Counted from the stretch's first letter, positions 54,126 through 63,756 are shown. The stretch is 64,000 bases of DNA from Salinispora arenicola (GCF_006716065.1 NZ_VFOL01000001.1:5332001-5396000), one strand, 5' to 3'. Notes: generated by a model not told the origin, from the letters alone. A program made the numbers and translations.

Positions 54126-55328
54126 TCAGCAGATGTCGAAGGCCTCGCAGGCCGTGCCGATCGGGACGGCGAGGCCGATCCCCTCGGCGTCACGCGCCTT
54201 GGCGGTGGCGATGCCGACCACCTGCCGCTCGCCGTTGACCACCGGACCACCCGAGTTGCCGGGGTTGATCGGAGCATCGAATTGGATCGCTGCCGGGTCA
54301 CCACCCTTGGCCTTGCGAAACGCGCTCACCACACCGGTGGTGACGCTGTCCTCCAAGCCCAGGGGTGCACCGACGACGACGATCTGCTGCCCGGGCTTGA
54401 CCGCGCCAGGTGCGGCGGTGAGGCCGGTGAACTTGCCTGTCGTGCGGAGCTGGGCGATGTCGTTGTCCTTGTCGACCTCGACGATGGTGGCCGGGAAGCG
54501 CTGATCGGTGCGCTCCAGGAAGACCTCCCGGTCCCCGTCGTCCCAGACCCCTTCGACCACGTGGAAGTTGGTGAACAGATTGGTACCACCGGCGGTCGAC
54601 TCGCCGACCGCGAACGCGCTGCCGGTGAACCGCCCGGCGCGCACCCGAAACACGCTGGGCAGTGCGGCGGCGGCGATGACTTCCGGGTCGAACGCGGCGC
54701 CGACCTCTGACTCCAGGGTCTTCGCCCGCGCCTCCAGCCCGTCGAGCCGGGCCTGGCTGTCCTCCTGCCCGGCAATCAGCCGCCGGTCGGTGTCGGCGAG
54801 CCGATCAGTGAGCCGGTGGATCTGGTACGCCTGGACGCCGGTCACCACGAGTAGCGCCCCGATGGCCAGCACGGCCACCCACCCGAGGGGGCCGAGCGGT
54901 CGGGGCGACCGAACGGGAACCGGGTGGGCTGCTCCGGGCCAGATCCCGCCCGGGCCGCCAGGTGGTGGCCCGACCGGCGGCGGGCCACCCGAACCGGGAA
55001 GCGGCGGATAGGCGGCACCGGGCGTACCGGGGCCGCCGTACGTCGGCACGCCGGGGACGGCTGCGGCGACCGGGGCAGCGGGGGCGTCCTCCGACGGGCC
55101 TGGCTGGGGTGGCGGAGACCATGTGGTTCGGGGCGGTGCAACCGTGGGTCGGGCGGGTTCAGGCGTACCGTGAGCGACACCGGCGGGCGGCGCCGGAGCG
55201 ATCGGCGGCGGTTGCACCAGGGGCCGATCGACGGCGGGCGGCCACGGTCCGGGGCGATCTCGGGTATCGTCCGCGGGGGTAGCGCCGAAGTCCTCCCCCG
55301 CCCCGGACCGCCCGTGACCCGAAGTCAT
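54126..55328 (-). CDS. Membrane-anchored trypsin-like serine protease (S1C/HtrA-like, no PDZ)
   Basis: A 400-residue protein. Residues 1-145 are Pro-rich and presumably cytoplasmic. One transmembrane helix spans about 147-167 (LGWVAVLAIGALLVVTGVQAY), followed by a short coiled coil. The protease domain has the triad His256 (TNFHVVEG), Asp290 (DNDIAQL) and Ser359 (NPGNSGGPV). No PDZ domain follows, unlike most HtrA proteins. ATG 55328 has GGGGAGG upstream. It lies 80 bases upstream of the proline-rich coiled-coil gene on the same strand, so the two may act together at the envelope. Confidence 0.88.
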   Translation of the reverse strand: MTSGHGRSGAGEDFGATPADDTRDRPGPWPPAVDRPLVQPPPIAPAPPAGVAHGTPEPARPTVAPPRTTWSPPPQPGPSEDAPAAPVAAAVPGVPTYGGPGTPGAAYPPLPGSGGPPPVGPPPGGPGGIWPGAAHPVPVRSPRPLGPLGWVAVLAIGALLVVTGVQAYQIHRLTDRLADTDRRLIAGQEDSQARLDGLEARAKTLESEVGAAFDPEVIAAAALPSVFRVRAGRFTGSAFAVGESTAGGTNLFTNFHVVEGVWDDGDREVFLERTDQRFPATIVEVDKDNDIAQLRTTGKFTGLTAAPGAVKPGQQIVVVGAPLGLEDSVTTGVVSAFRKAKGGDPAAIQFDAPINPGNSGGPVVNGERQVVGIATAKARDAEGIGLAVPIGTACEAFDIC

Positions 55329-55527
55329 GATCGCCTGACCTCCCCTGAACCGATGTCCCGTTACGCCACGGATGCGGCCCGGTGACCGGTACGAACGTCG
55401 CGGCTCCAGGACCGTATCTCCCACGAGCGACCTTTGTCTTCTCCGGTGCCCGGCTGAAAGGGCCAACTCTCGACACGCACTGGACCGGCTGTACCCACCC
55501 GATCGGATCGCGCAATAGGGTTGTCGG

Positions 55528-56883
55528 GTGACCGACGAACCACCCCTGCGCCGTCGGGCCGCCGCAAACCGTACGGGAGACACCCCACACCCGCCGTTGA
55601 TCCGGTCGGGAGGCGTGGGCGTTGACCCGACCACCGGCGGCCCACCATCCATCGGGTCGGAGGCCGACGCCGGCCCCGCACCGCTGACCACCCCCAGCGA
55701 GGGCACCCCCCAGCCGGTGACCACCCCGACGGAGCTGGCCGGCGTCGTGGCCCGCTTCTCCGCGGGCAGCGGCCCGGTGGCGCTGGACGCCGAACGTGCC
55801 TCCGGTTACCGGTACAGCCAGCGGGCGTATCTGGTGCAGCTACGCCGAGCTGGTGCCGGCACCGCCCTGATCGACCCACTGCCGCTGCCGGAGCTGACCA
55901 CGCTGGACGAGGCGATCGGGGAGGCCGAGTGGGTGCTCCACGCTGCCAGCCAGGATCTTCCCTGCCTGGCCGAGTTGGGTCTGCGCCCACGGCGGCTGTT
56001 CGACACCGAGCTCGCCGCCCGGCTGGCCGGTTTCGAACGGGTCGGCCTCGCCGCGCTGACCGAACACCTGCTCGGCTTCAGCCTGGAAAAGCACCACTCG
56101 GCGGCTGACTGGTCGAGTCGGCCGCTGCCGGAGTCCTGGCTGACCTACGCCGCCCTGGACGTGGAGTTACTGGTCGAGCTGCGGGACGCGCTCGAGGCCG
56201 AGCTGACCCGGCAGGGCAAGGCCGAGTGGGCGGCCGAGGAGTTCGCCGCGCTGGTGCGCAACGGCGCCCGCCCGCCCCGGGTTCGCGCCGAACCCTGGCG
56301 CCGAACCTCCGGTATCCACCGGGTACGGGGAGCGCGGGCACAGGCCCGGGTACGGTCGCTGTGGTACGCCCGGGATCAGATCGCGGCCCGCCGCGACGCC
56401 GCACCGGGGCGGGTGCTGCCGGACTCGGCGATCGTCGCCGCCGCCGAACTGGATCCACGGGACGAGAAGACGCTGCTGACCCTGCCGGGCTTCGGCGGTC
56501 GCTCGGTACGCCGGCTGGCCCGTACCTGGTTGGCCGCGTTGGACGATGCCCGGACGCTGCCCGAGGACGCGCTGCCGGTCGCGCCGACCGTCGAGGGCCC
56601 GCCACCGCCGCACCGGTGGGCCGAGCGTGACCCGGTCGCTGCGGCCCGACTGGCCCGGTGCCGGGAGGTCGTCGTCGGGATCGCCGGCACGCACTCCCTG
56701 CCACCGGAGAACCTGATCGCCCCGGACTCGGTCCGCCGCCTCGCGTGGGTGCCACCCGAGGAGATCACCGATGTCACGGTGGCGGAGACCCTGCGTGGTC
56801 TGGGTGCGCGCGAGTGGCAGATCACGCTGCTGCAGCCGGACCTGACGCGGGCTCTGGGCGACGCGCCGACAGCGCGGGCCTGA
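55528..56883 (+). CDS. rnd: RNase D-like 3'-5' exonuclease with HRDC domain
   Basis: A 451-residue DEDD exonuclease. ExoI is VALDAERASGYRY, ExoII is LHAASQDLPCLAELG, and ExoIII is SWLTYAALDVELL. A HRDC domain (RSLWYARDQIAARRDAAPGRVLPDSAIVAAAEL) and a second such helical region follow. It would trim the 3' ends of structured RNAs such as tRNA precursors. An extra disordered N-terminus of about 60 residues precedes the nuclease. The start is GTG. It is the first of a same-strand run leading to fadA. Confidence 0.9.
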   Translation: MTDEPPLRRRAAANRTGDTPHPPLIRSGGVGVDPTTGGPPSIGSEADAGPAPLTTPSEGTPQPVTTPTELAGVVARFSAGSGPVALDAERASGYRYSQRAYLVQLRRAGAGTALIDPLPLPELTTLDEAIGEAEWVLHAASQDLPCLAELGLRPRRLFDTELAARLAGFERVGLAALTEHLLGFSLEKHHSAADWSSRPLPESWLTYAALDVELLVELRDALEAELTRQGKAEWAAEEFAALVRNGARPPRVRAEPWRRTSGIHRVRGARAQARVRSLWYARDQIAARRDAAPGRVLPDSAIVAAAELDPRDEKTLLTLPGFGGRSVRRLARTWLAALDDARTLPEDALPVAPTVEGPPPPHRWAERDPVAAARLARCREVVVGIAGTHSLPPENLIAPDSVRRLAWVPPEEITDVTVAETLRGLGAREWQITLLQPDLTRALGDAPTARA

Positions 56884-57040
56884 GCCCGGATCCGCCGAGG
56901 AGTCCCGCGGCCGTGGATCCACGACAACCCGAGCCTGGGCTGGATGTGGGGTGGGCCACACGGGGGGTGGTATTCGTGTTGGTTACTGGCGAGTAGCATC
57001 CGATGAAATGCCAGTCCGGCTATCCGGCTAGGAGGCTCCA

Positions 57041-58237
57041 GTGCCCCGTGAAGTTCGGGATGTCGTCTTCGTCGACGGCGTCCGCACCCCGTTCGGCAAA
57101 GCGGGTGGCATGTACGCCAACACCCGCGCCGACGACCTGGTGATCCGCTGCATCCGCGAGCTGCTGCGCCGCAACCCACAGCTGCCACCGGAACGGGTCG
57201 AGGAGGTCGCCGTCGCCGCCACCACCCAGATCGGCGACCAGGGACTGACCATCGGCCGGACCGCCGCGCTGCTGGCCGGTCTCCCCAAGACCGTGCCCGG
57301 CTTCGCCATCGACCGGATGTGCGCCGGTGCGATGACCGCGGTGACCACGGTCGCCGGTGGCATCGCCATCGGCGCATACGACGTCGCCATCGCCGGTGGG
57401 GTCGAGCACATGGGCCGCCACCCGATGGGCGAGGGAGTCGACCCCAACCCACGGATCGTGGCGGAACGACTGGTTGACCAGTCCGCCCTGGTCATGGGCG
57501 CCACCGCGGAAAACCTGCACGACCGGGTGCCGCACATCACCAAGGAACGTACCGACGCGTTCGCGCTCGCCTCCCAGCAGAAGACCGCCAAGGCGTACGC
57601 CAACGGCAAGCTCCAGGACGACCTGGTGCCGATGGCGGTGCGCGATCCGGAGGCCGGCTGGGGCCTGGCCACGGTCGACGAGGCGCCGCGGGACACCTCG
57701 ATGGAGAAGCTCGCCACCCTGAAGACGCCGTTCCGCCCGCACGGCAAGGTCACCGCCGGCAACGCGGCGGGGCTGAACGACGGTGCCACGGCGAGCCTGC
57801 TCGCCGCCGAGGAGACCGCCCGCGAACTGGGTCTGCCGGTCGCGATGCGGCTGGTCTCGTACGGCTTCGTCGGGGTCGAGCCCGAGGTGATGGGGATCGG
57901 CCCGATCCCGTCGACCGAGAAGGCGCTGCGCATCGCCGGCCTGACCATCGACGACATCGGCCTGTTCGAGCTGAACGAGGCGTTCGCGGTCCAGGTGCTC
58001 GCCTTCCTCGACCACTTCGGCATCGCCGACGACGACCCGCGGGTCAACCCGTGGGGCGGTGCGATCGCCATCGGACACCCGCTCGCCTCGTCGGGCGTCC
58101 GGCTGATGACCCAGCTCGCCCGGCACTTCGCCGAGCACCCGGAGGTCCGCTACGGCCTCACCGCCATGTGCATCGGCATCGGCATGGGCGGCACCGTGAT
58201 CTGGGAGAACCCGCACTGGGAGGGTGGAGACGAGTGA
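57041..58237 (+). CDS. fadA: Acetyl-CoA acyltransferase (3-ketoacyl-CoA thiolase)
   Basis: A 398-residue thiolase, the last step of fatty acid beta-oxidation. The acyl-carrying Cys94 is in DRMCAGAM; the second active-site group is in NEAFAVQ, GHPLASSG and the C-terminal MCIGIGMGG. The GTG start has GGAGG nearby. It is 55 bases upstream of fadB, forming the alpha/beta trifunctional pair. Confidence 0.95.
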   Translation: MPREVRDVVFVDGVRTPFGKAGGMYANTRADDLVIRCIRELLRRNPQLPPERVEEVAVAATTQIGDQGLTIGRTAALLAGLPKTVPGFAIDRMCAGAMTAVTTVAGGIAIGAYDVAIAGGVEHMGRHPMGEGVDPNPRIVAERLVDQSALVMGATAENLHDRVPHITKERTDAFALASQQKTAKAYANGKLQDDLVPMAVRDPEAGWGLATVDEAPRDTSMEKLATLKTPFRPHGKVTAGNAAGLNDGATASLLAAEETARELGLPVAMRLVSYGFVGVEPEVMGIGPIPSTEKALRIAGLTIDDIGLFELNEAFAVQVLAFLDHFGIADDDPRVNPWGGAIAIGHPLASSGVRLMTQLARHFAEHPEVRYGLTAMCIGIGMGGTVIWENPHWEGGDE

Positions 58238-58292
58238 GCGCGAGGAACGAGTCGGGCCGGCGCGTCCCGCAGTCACGAACGGAGGGGGCACA

Positions 58293-60359
58293 GTGAGCCT
58301 CGCGGCACCGAACGAGGTCGTCACCAAGGCGTTGCTGCGTCTGGTGAACGTACCGGGACTGGACCGTCCCGCCGCCCTGATCACCCTGGACAACGGCTTC
58401 GACCACACCAAGCCGAACACCTTCGGACCAGGCGGCCTGACCAACCTGGACGAGGCGATCACCGCGGCCCACGCGGCGAAGCCGGCGTTCATCGCGGTGA
58501 CCGGCAAGCCGTACATCTTCTGCGTCGGCGCGGATCTCACCGGTCTACCGCTGCTCGCCGACCGCGCACAGGCCCTGGAGGTCGGGCGGCTCGGCCACCG
58601 GGTCTTCGCCCGACTCAAGGAGAGCGACGTCCCCACGTTCGCCTTCGTCAACGGCGCGGCCATGGGCGGCGGTCTGGAGCTGGCCCTGCACTGCCACTAC
58701 CGGACGCTGTCGGCCGGCGCGACGGCCCTCGCCCTGCCCGAGGTCTCGCTCGGTCTCGTCCCGGGCTGGGGCGGCACCCAGCTGCTGCCCAACCTGATCG
58801 GCATCCCGGCGGCGACCCAGGTGATCATCCAGAACCCGCTGATGCAGAACAAGATGCTCAAGCCGAAGCAGGCGGCGGAGATGGGCCTCGCGGACGTCCT
58901 GCTGGAGCCGGCGGACTTCCTCGAACGATCCCTGGAGTGGGCCGCCGGCGTGGTCCGCGGCGACCTCGCCGTGACCCGACCCGAGGTTGACCGGGAGATG
59001 TGGGACGGCGTCCTCTTCTTCGCCAAGCAGACCCTGGATTCCCGCCTGCACGGCGCCGTCCCGTCGGCCTACCGGGCCCTCGAGTTGCTCGGCCTGGCCA
59101 AGGAGGCAGACTTCGCGGCGGGCACCGCCGCCGAGGACGAAGCCCTGGCCGATCTGGTCTTCTCGGCGGAGTTGCGCAGTGGTCTGTACGCGTTCGATCT
59201 GGTGCAGCGACGGGCCAAGCGTCCGGCCGGGGCGCCGGACCGGGACCTGGCCCGGCCGGTGACCAAGGTCGGCATCGTCGGTGCCGGTCTGATGGCCAGC
59301 CAGCTCGCGCTGCTCTTCGCCCGTCGTCTCCAGGTGCCGGTCGTCCTGACCGACCTGGACCAGACCCGGGTCGACAAGGGCGTGGCGTACGTGCACCAGC
59401 AGATCGAGAAGTCGGTCAGCAAGGGCCGGATGGACAAGGGCACCGCCGCCAAGCTGTATGGGTTGGTGAGCGGATCGGTCGACAAGTCCGCCTTCGCCGA
59501 CGCGGACTTCGTCATCGAGGCTGTTTTCGAGGATCTCACCGTCAAGAAGCAGGTCTGGGCCGAGCTGGAGAAGATTGTCAAGCCCGAGGCGGTACTGGCC
59601 ACCAACACGTCGTCGTTGTCGGTGACGGCGATGGCCGAGGGCCTCGAGCACCCGGAGCGGGTGGTCGGCTTCCACTTCTTCAACCCGGTCGCTGTACTTC
59701 CGCTGCTGGAGATCGTCCGCGGCGAGCGGACCGACGACGCCACCCTGGCCACCGCGTTCACGGTCGGCAAGCAGTTGAAGAAGTCGAGTGTGTTGGTGAA
59801 GGACGCGCCCGCGTTCGTGGTCAACCGGCTGCTGACCCGGTTCCTGGGCACGGTGTTCGCCGCGGTGGACGCCGGTACCCCGCTGGAGGCGGCGAACAAC
59901 GCGCTCGACCCGCTGGGCCTGCCGATGCGACCGCTGGCGCTGCTCCAGCTGGTCGGGCCGGCGGTGGCGCACCACGTAGGCGGCATCCTGCACGCGGCGT
60001 TCCCGGACCGGTTCGGTGTCAGCGAGAACCTCAGGCGCATCGCCGAGTCCGGTAAGCCGATCGTCGTCGACGACGAGATCAACGCCGAGGTGGCCGACCT
60101 GCTGGTGGTCGGCGACCAGCCGCTCACCGCCGAGCAGGTCCGACAGAACGCCCTCGACGCGCTGGCCCAGGAGATCCGACTGATGCTCGACGAGGGCGTG
60201 GTCGCCGAGGCGCAGGACATCGACCTGTGCCTGATCCTGGGCGCCGGCTGGCCGTTCCACCTGGGCGGCGTCACGCCCTACCTGGACCGGACCGGCACCG
60301 CCGAGCGGGTTACCGGCAGGCGGTTCCTGCCGGTCGGTGTCGCCAGCCTCCCGGCCTGA
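58293..60359 (+). CDS. fadB: Enoyl-CoA hydratase / 3-hydroxyacyl-CoA dehydrogenase
   Basis: A 688-residue bifunctional beta-oxidation enzyme. The N-terminal crotonase domain has FIAVTGKPYIFCVGADLTGL and NGAAMGGGLELALHCHYR. The NAD domain has VGIVGAGLMASQLALLFARR, and VVGFHFFNPVAVLPLLEIV contains the dehydrogenase catalytic His. Two C-terminal dehydrogenase helical domains follow. GTG 58293 is preferred because GGAGGGGG stands 5-12 bases upstream; an in-frame ATG at 58224 lies within fadA. It works with FadA as a complex. Confidence 0.94.
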   Translation: MSLAAPNEVVTKALLRLVNVPGLDRPAALITLDNGFDHTKPNTFGPGGLTNLDEAITAAHAAKPAFIAVTGKPYIFCVGADLTGLPLLADRAQALEVGRLGHRVFARLKESDVPTFAFVNGAAMGGGLELALHCHYRTLSAGATALALPEVSLGLVPGWGGTQLLPNLIGIPAATQVIIQNPLMQNKMLKPKQAAEMGLADVLLEPADFLERSLEWAAGVVRGDLAVTRPEVDREMWDGVLFFAKQTLDSRLHGAVPSAYRALELLGLAKEADFAAGTAAEDEALADLVFSAELRSGLYAFDLVQRRAKRPAGAPDRDLARPVTKVGIVGAGLMASQLALLFARRLQVPVVLTDLDQTRVDKGVAYVHQQIEKSVSKGRMDKGTAAKLYGLVSGSVDKSAFADADFVIEAVFEDLTVKKQVWAELEKIVKPEAVLATNTSSLSVTAMAEGLEHPERVVGFHFFNPVAVLPLLEIVRGERTDDATLATAFTVGKQLKKSSVLVKDAPAFVVNRLLTRFLGTVFAAVDAGTPLEAANNALDPLGLPMRPLALLQLVGPAVAHHVGGILHAAFPDRFGVSENLRRIAESGKPIVVDDEINAEVADLLVVGDQPLTAEQVRQNALDALAQEIRLMLDEGVVAEAQDIDLCLILGAGWPFHLGGVTPYLDRTGTAERVTGRRFLPVGVASLPA

Positions 60360-60377
60360 CCCGACTGCTCCCCCCAT

Positions 60378-60413
60378 AATCGCGGTGGCTGCCCTCGGGC
60401 GGCCACCGCGATT
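60378..60413 (+). terminator. Terminator after fadB
   Basis: A perfect 12-bp stem, aatcgcggtggc (60378-60389) with gccaccgcgatt (60402-60413), and an inner 4-bp gccc/gggc stem begin 18 bases after the fadB stop. It ends in ATTCGTCGTT. This fits termination of the fadAB transcript. Confidence 0.8.
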
Positions 60414-60500
60414 CGTCGTTGCCCGGTGGGGCCGGTGTAACGGGCACGGGCACCGGCCGGCTAGGATCGCCCGTTCGCATCTTCGCCTGGAGCCGATGTC

Positions 60501-61595
60501 ATGTCCTCACCGGTCGATCCCTGGTCCGGCCCGCCGGAGCACAGTGCGCAGCCCAGCTATCCGCCTCCTGTCCCCCCACTACCGACAGCCCGGCACGGGC
60601 GTCCGGAGCACGCCGAACCCCGACCGGACGGCTGGACGCCGGCGCACCCGCCCGAGCCCGCGCCGACCCGCCCCTCCTGGTCGGATACCCCGGCCGGCCG
60701 GCGCCCCCCGACGGCGCCGTGGCAGCCTGCCCCCGACACCCCGGAGCCGTCCCGCCCCGGCTGGTCCGCCCCACCGCACCGGCCAACCACGATGGACGCG
60801 CCGACCCAGGTGTACGCCGCCATCCCCCCGATCTCCCCGGCCGAGCCCGACAGCACCGGCCACGCCCGGCGGCCCGACGACCCGGGCGACCAGGCCGTGC
60901 CGTCCGGTGTCGACACACCGCCGCCCGGCCGGCGATCCCGACGCCCGTTGCTGCTGTCACTCGCTGTGGCCGGGCTGCTCGTGCTCACCCTGGGCGGCCT
61001 CGCCTACGTCAACCGGGCCGGCGACGACGACCCGTCACCACCCCCGGTCGCCGCCTCCCCGACCCCGCCTCCCACGCCGACGCCGGAACCCGTCGACAGC
61101 GCCGGACCGACCCCCTCAGCCGAGCCCAGCCCCGACCCACAGATCCGGCTCGTCGCACCGAAGTCACTCGGCGGTCGGGCCAGGAGCAGCGAACCGGAGC
61201 TGAGGGCTCTCGCCGACGAACTGGTCAAGGACCTGAAGGCGAAGGTGCGCAGCGGGAACAGCACGATCGGGGCCTTCTACGGCAGCTTCGAGGACGAGGA
61301 CATCGTCATGGTCGCTGGCGCCTCGGGCCTCGTCCTCGACCCGAAGCAGGAGCTGGACGACACTGTCAAGGCTCTCGCTTCGGAGCTGAACGTGCGCAAG
61401 ATGTCCACCGTGTCCGCCGGTCCGCTCGGCGGCGTGGCCAAGTGCGGTGACGGTAGCGCCTCGAACGTCTCGCTCGGTGTCTGCGCCTGGGCCGATCAGG
61501 GCAGCGTGGGGATGATCGTGATGTTCTCCACGTCGGCCAGCAAGGCGAAGTCCGAATTCGTCAAGATCCGAGCTGAGGTCGAGAAGCGGTCCTGA
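60501..61595 (+). CDS. Proline-rich membrane-anchored protein of unknown function
   Basis: A 364-residue protein. About 145 Pro-rich disordered residues precede RRSRRP and one transmembrane helix (LLLSLAVAGLLVLTLGGLAYV). A second Pro/Thr linker follows, then a 150-residue extracellular alpha/beta domain (IGAFYGSFEDEDIVMVAGASG, LDDTVKALASEL, a Cys pair KCGDG and GVCAWAD). The two cysteines could form a disulfide. Structure and topology resemble the two proline-rich proteins at 53-55 kb, but the outer domain is different. No function is known to me. Confidence 0.78.
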   Translation: MSSPVDPWSGPPEHSAQPSYPPPVPPLPTARHGRPEHAEPRPDGWTPAHPPEPAPTRPSWSDTPAGRRPPTAPWQPAPDTPEPSRPGWSAPPHRPTTMDAPTQVYAAIPPISPAEPDSTGHARRPDDPGDQAVPSGVDTPPPGRRSRRPLLLSLAVAGLLVLTLGGLAYVNRAGDDDPSPPPVAASPTPPPTPTPEPVDSAGPTPSAEPSPDPQIRLVAPKSLGGRARSSEPELRALADELVKDLKAKVRSGNSTIGAFYGSFEDEDIVMVAGASGLVLDPKQELDDTVKALASELNVRKMSTVSAGPLGGVAKCGDGSASNVSLGVCAWADQGSVGMIVMFSTSASKAKSEFVKIRAEVEKRS

Positions 61596-61670
61596 GCCTG
61601 GATCGTTCCTTCCCCGCCCAGGTGGGTGGGGACCGACCGCGACGTCACCGGCCTCGACCGCAGCACGAAG

Positions 61671-61706
61671 GTCCGGCCCGGCGCGAGGACGCGCCGGGCC
61701 GGACCG
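61671..61706. terminator. Strong hairpin between convergent genes
   Basis: A perfect 16-bp stem (61671-61686 with 61691-61706, ggtccggcccggcgcg and its complement) and a 4-base loop lie in the 214-base gap between convergent genes. A second small hairpin (cgtacgcc at 61768-61775 with ggcgtacg at 61781-61788) lies nearer the VOC gene. Both likely terminate transcription. Confidence 0.8.
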
Positions 61707-61809
61707 ACACTCACCGCCTACGTCGAGGAGCGCGCCCGCCACGGGCCACACTCCAGCAACGCTCGCCCGTACGCCTTCGTGGCGTACGAGACATGCGGCA
61801 CGTTGCTGT

Positions 61810-62187
61810 TCAGTCGCGCTGGAGACGCTCGGCGGCACTGCGCAGGACGCAGAACTCGTTGCCCTCCGGGTCGGCGAGGACGACCCAGCCTGAGCCGTCC
61901 GGGCGGGTGTGGTCGGCGACGTGCCTCGCTCCGATCTCGATCAGGCGGGCAACCTCCTGGGCCCGGGTCCGATCGGTTGGCTCCAGGTCGAGGTGCAGGC
62001 GGTTCTTGACCACCTTGTCCTCGGGAACGGCCAGAAACAGCAGTACCGGATCGCCCTCGGGCCGCAGGATGACCTCCGAGTCACCGGGGCGGGCCTCCCG
62101 AAGGCACCCGAAGACCTGGGCCCAGAAGCCCGCCAGAGCGTACGGGTCGTGGCAGTCGACGCAGATGTTGTGAAAACGTGCGGTCAC
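61810..62187 (-). CDS. VOC/glyoxalase-like protein
   Basis: A 125-residue vicinal-oxygen-chelate fold protein of the glyoxalase_6 type. FHNICVDCHDPYALAGFWAQVFG starts the fold and WVVLADPEGNEFCVL ends it. Most members of this type have unknown activity. It resembles the partial gene at the right edge (both contain VKNRLHLD and EGNEFC). The 247 bases upstream of its start, up to the arginase remnant, contain no gene. Confidence 0.88.
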   Translation of the reverse strand: MTARFHNICVDCHDPYALAGFWAQVFGCLREARPGDSEVILRPEGDPVLLFLAVPEDKVVKNRLHLDLEPTDRTRAQEVARLIEIGARHVADHTRPDGSGWVVLADPEGNEFCVLRSAAERLQRD

Positions 62188-62434
62188 GGTCTCTCCTCAG
62201 ATCAATGGGAGGCGCCCCGCACTGGACGTCAGCGATGCGGGCGGCGGGGCGCGGAACAGTTCCTGGTGAACATCGACGCACCCCCTTCCATCCTTGGGCT
62301 GACCCCAAGATCCTCACATCTCCACCGGCCGGAGGCAACCCCAGCCATCTCCGTGGCTACTGGACGGCCCACCTCGACGGCGGAGTCGAGCGCACTGGTC
62401 GCCCTACAGCCTGACCAGGGGGGAGGCCTGCCAG

Positions 62435-62927
62435 TTACACCAGGCCGCGCACGAGGCATTCGACGATGGAATCGGCGTACTTCGTGCCAGGGTCGAGTTC
62501 CGGGTCGTAGACCGTGACGTCAAGGCCGAGCACCCGGCCCCCGTGGACGAGGTTCGTCAGCAGCTCCGACACCTGCATGAAGTCCAGGCCGGGGCTACCG
62601 GGGGAATCGACGGCCGGCAAGATTTTCTCATCCAGCACGTCGAGGTCGAGGTGCAGCCAAACCCGGTCCAACTCGCGGACGTTCAGCCGCTCGACAACCC
62701 GCTTCACCACCTGGTCGACGCCAAGGCCGAGGACCTGCTGTGCGGTCAACCCCAGGACGGCCGAGTCCATGACCGGGGTCCAGTCGTCGAGCGAGCCGGT
62801 GATGTCGGACTAGCCCCGCCCCCAACAGCACCGCGGGTGCGCGCCAGGCGCCGGGCTCGTGGCCGGGCGTCTGTGGGCTCAGCCCGAGGCTCGACGGGGC
62901 GGTGATGAGCTCGATCATCGCGGTCAT
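62435..62927 (-). pseudogene. Decayed arginase/agmatinase-family gene
   Basis: The N-terminus is intact from ATG 62927 (MIELITAPSSLGLSPQTPGHEPGAWRAPAVLLGAGL). The frame then changes near 62812 and continues as the arginase C-terminus (WTPVMDSAVLGL, VWLHLDLDVLDEKILPAVDSPGSPGLDF, GLDVTVYDPELDP). The middle, including the first metal-binding motifs, is missing; a full enzyme would be about twice as long. The remaining HLDLDVLD metal motif is intact. This is an internal deletion with frameshift, so no active ureohydrolase is expected. Confidence 0.85.
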
Positions 62928-62960
62928 GAGGTCAGTGTCAGCCCCTGCACGGTGCGCGTC

Positions 62961-62986
62961 AACCGGTAAAACGCGTTTTACCGGTT
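62961..62986. promoter_or_regulatory. Perfect 26-bp palindrome, probable operator
   Basis: The half-site AACCGGTAAAACG is followed directly by its exact reverse complement with no spacer. It lies between the divergent arginase remnant (start 62927) and the CGNR-family gene (start 63014). A perfect 26-base palindrome of mixed composition in this position is almost certainly a dimer binding site. The adjacent CGNR protein is the natural candidate for the binder. Confidence 0.85.
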
Positions 62987-63013
62987 AGAGCAAGCGAGTA
63001 AGGTGACCCAGAC

Positions 63014-63631
63014 ATGCAGGCACAGGTCCGAGCACACACATTCCAGCCCCGCGATCTCGTGGGGGGAGACCTCGTACTCGACCTCGTGAACACCGTGACC
63101 ACCCGCAACGCGGAGCCGGTCGACTGGCTCGACGGCTACGCCCGCCTGCTGGACTGGGCAGAGCTCACCGGGGCCTTCCCCGCGGCAGACCTGGCCCAGA
63201 TACTCAACGAAACCGCGGCCAACCCACGCGCCGCCGAATACGCGCTGACCCACGTCAAAGCGCTGCGGGAAACCCTCTGGGAATTACTCACCGCAACTGT
63301 CTTCGGACAGACACCGCCTCCGGGAGCGCTCGCATCGCTGCAAACCCAGTGGCGAAGGGCGGTCGGGAGTGCCTGCCTACAGCCGGTCGACGAGCACATC
63401 GCGCCGGTTGTGACAGTGAAGGCCTCCGGTCTCGACTACCTCACGCACGCCCTTGCCCTGCACGCGGTACGCCTACTGGAAGAAGTACCGCTGAACCGCC
63501 TGCGCGTCTGCGCGGGCCGGCAATGCGGCTGGTTCTACCTCGACACGTCGAGAGCCGGGCGACGGCGCTGGTGCGACATGGCGACCTGCGGGAACGCCGA
63601 GAAGACCCGCCGCCACAACGCCCGTCCGTAG
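63014..63631 (+). CDS. CGNR zinc-finger (ABATE domain) regulator-like protein
   Basis: A 205-residue protein. The N-terminal ABATE domain (GGDLVLDLVNTVTTRNAEPVDWLDGYARLLDWAELTG) is followed by a C-terminal CGNR zinc finger (RLRVCAGRQCGWFYLDTSRAGRRRWCDMATCGNAEKTRRH). Its four Cys ligands (CAGRQC … C … C) are intact, and the CGNR box is CGNA. These proteins are thought to be stress- or metabolite-responsive transcription regulators. It is divergent from the arginase remnant with the palindrome between them. Confidence 0.9.
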   Translation: MQAQVRAHTFQPRDLVGGDLVLDLVNTVTTRNAEPVDWLDGYARLLDWAELTGAFPAADLAQILNETAANPRAAEYALTHVKALRETLWELLTATVFGQTPPPGALASLQTQWRRAVGSACLQPVDEHIAPVVTVKASGLDYLTHALALHAVRLLEEVPLNRLRVCAGRQCGWFYLDTSRAGRRRWCDMATCGNAEKTRRHNARP

Positions 63632-63756
63632 CATGCCTGGTTCGGCGACGAACTACACCGACCGTCGGCGCCAGCGCCTGGCGGAGCTCCGGCGGGGGTA
63701 TCCACAGCACGCCCGGGGGCGGCCGCGCTGACGACACCGTCCCGCTGGCGGCGACC

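Noticed and set aside
61626..62009. Plus-strand frame opposite the VOC gene
   Set aside because: It runs through a perfect terminator hairpin and the antisense of the VOC gene.
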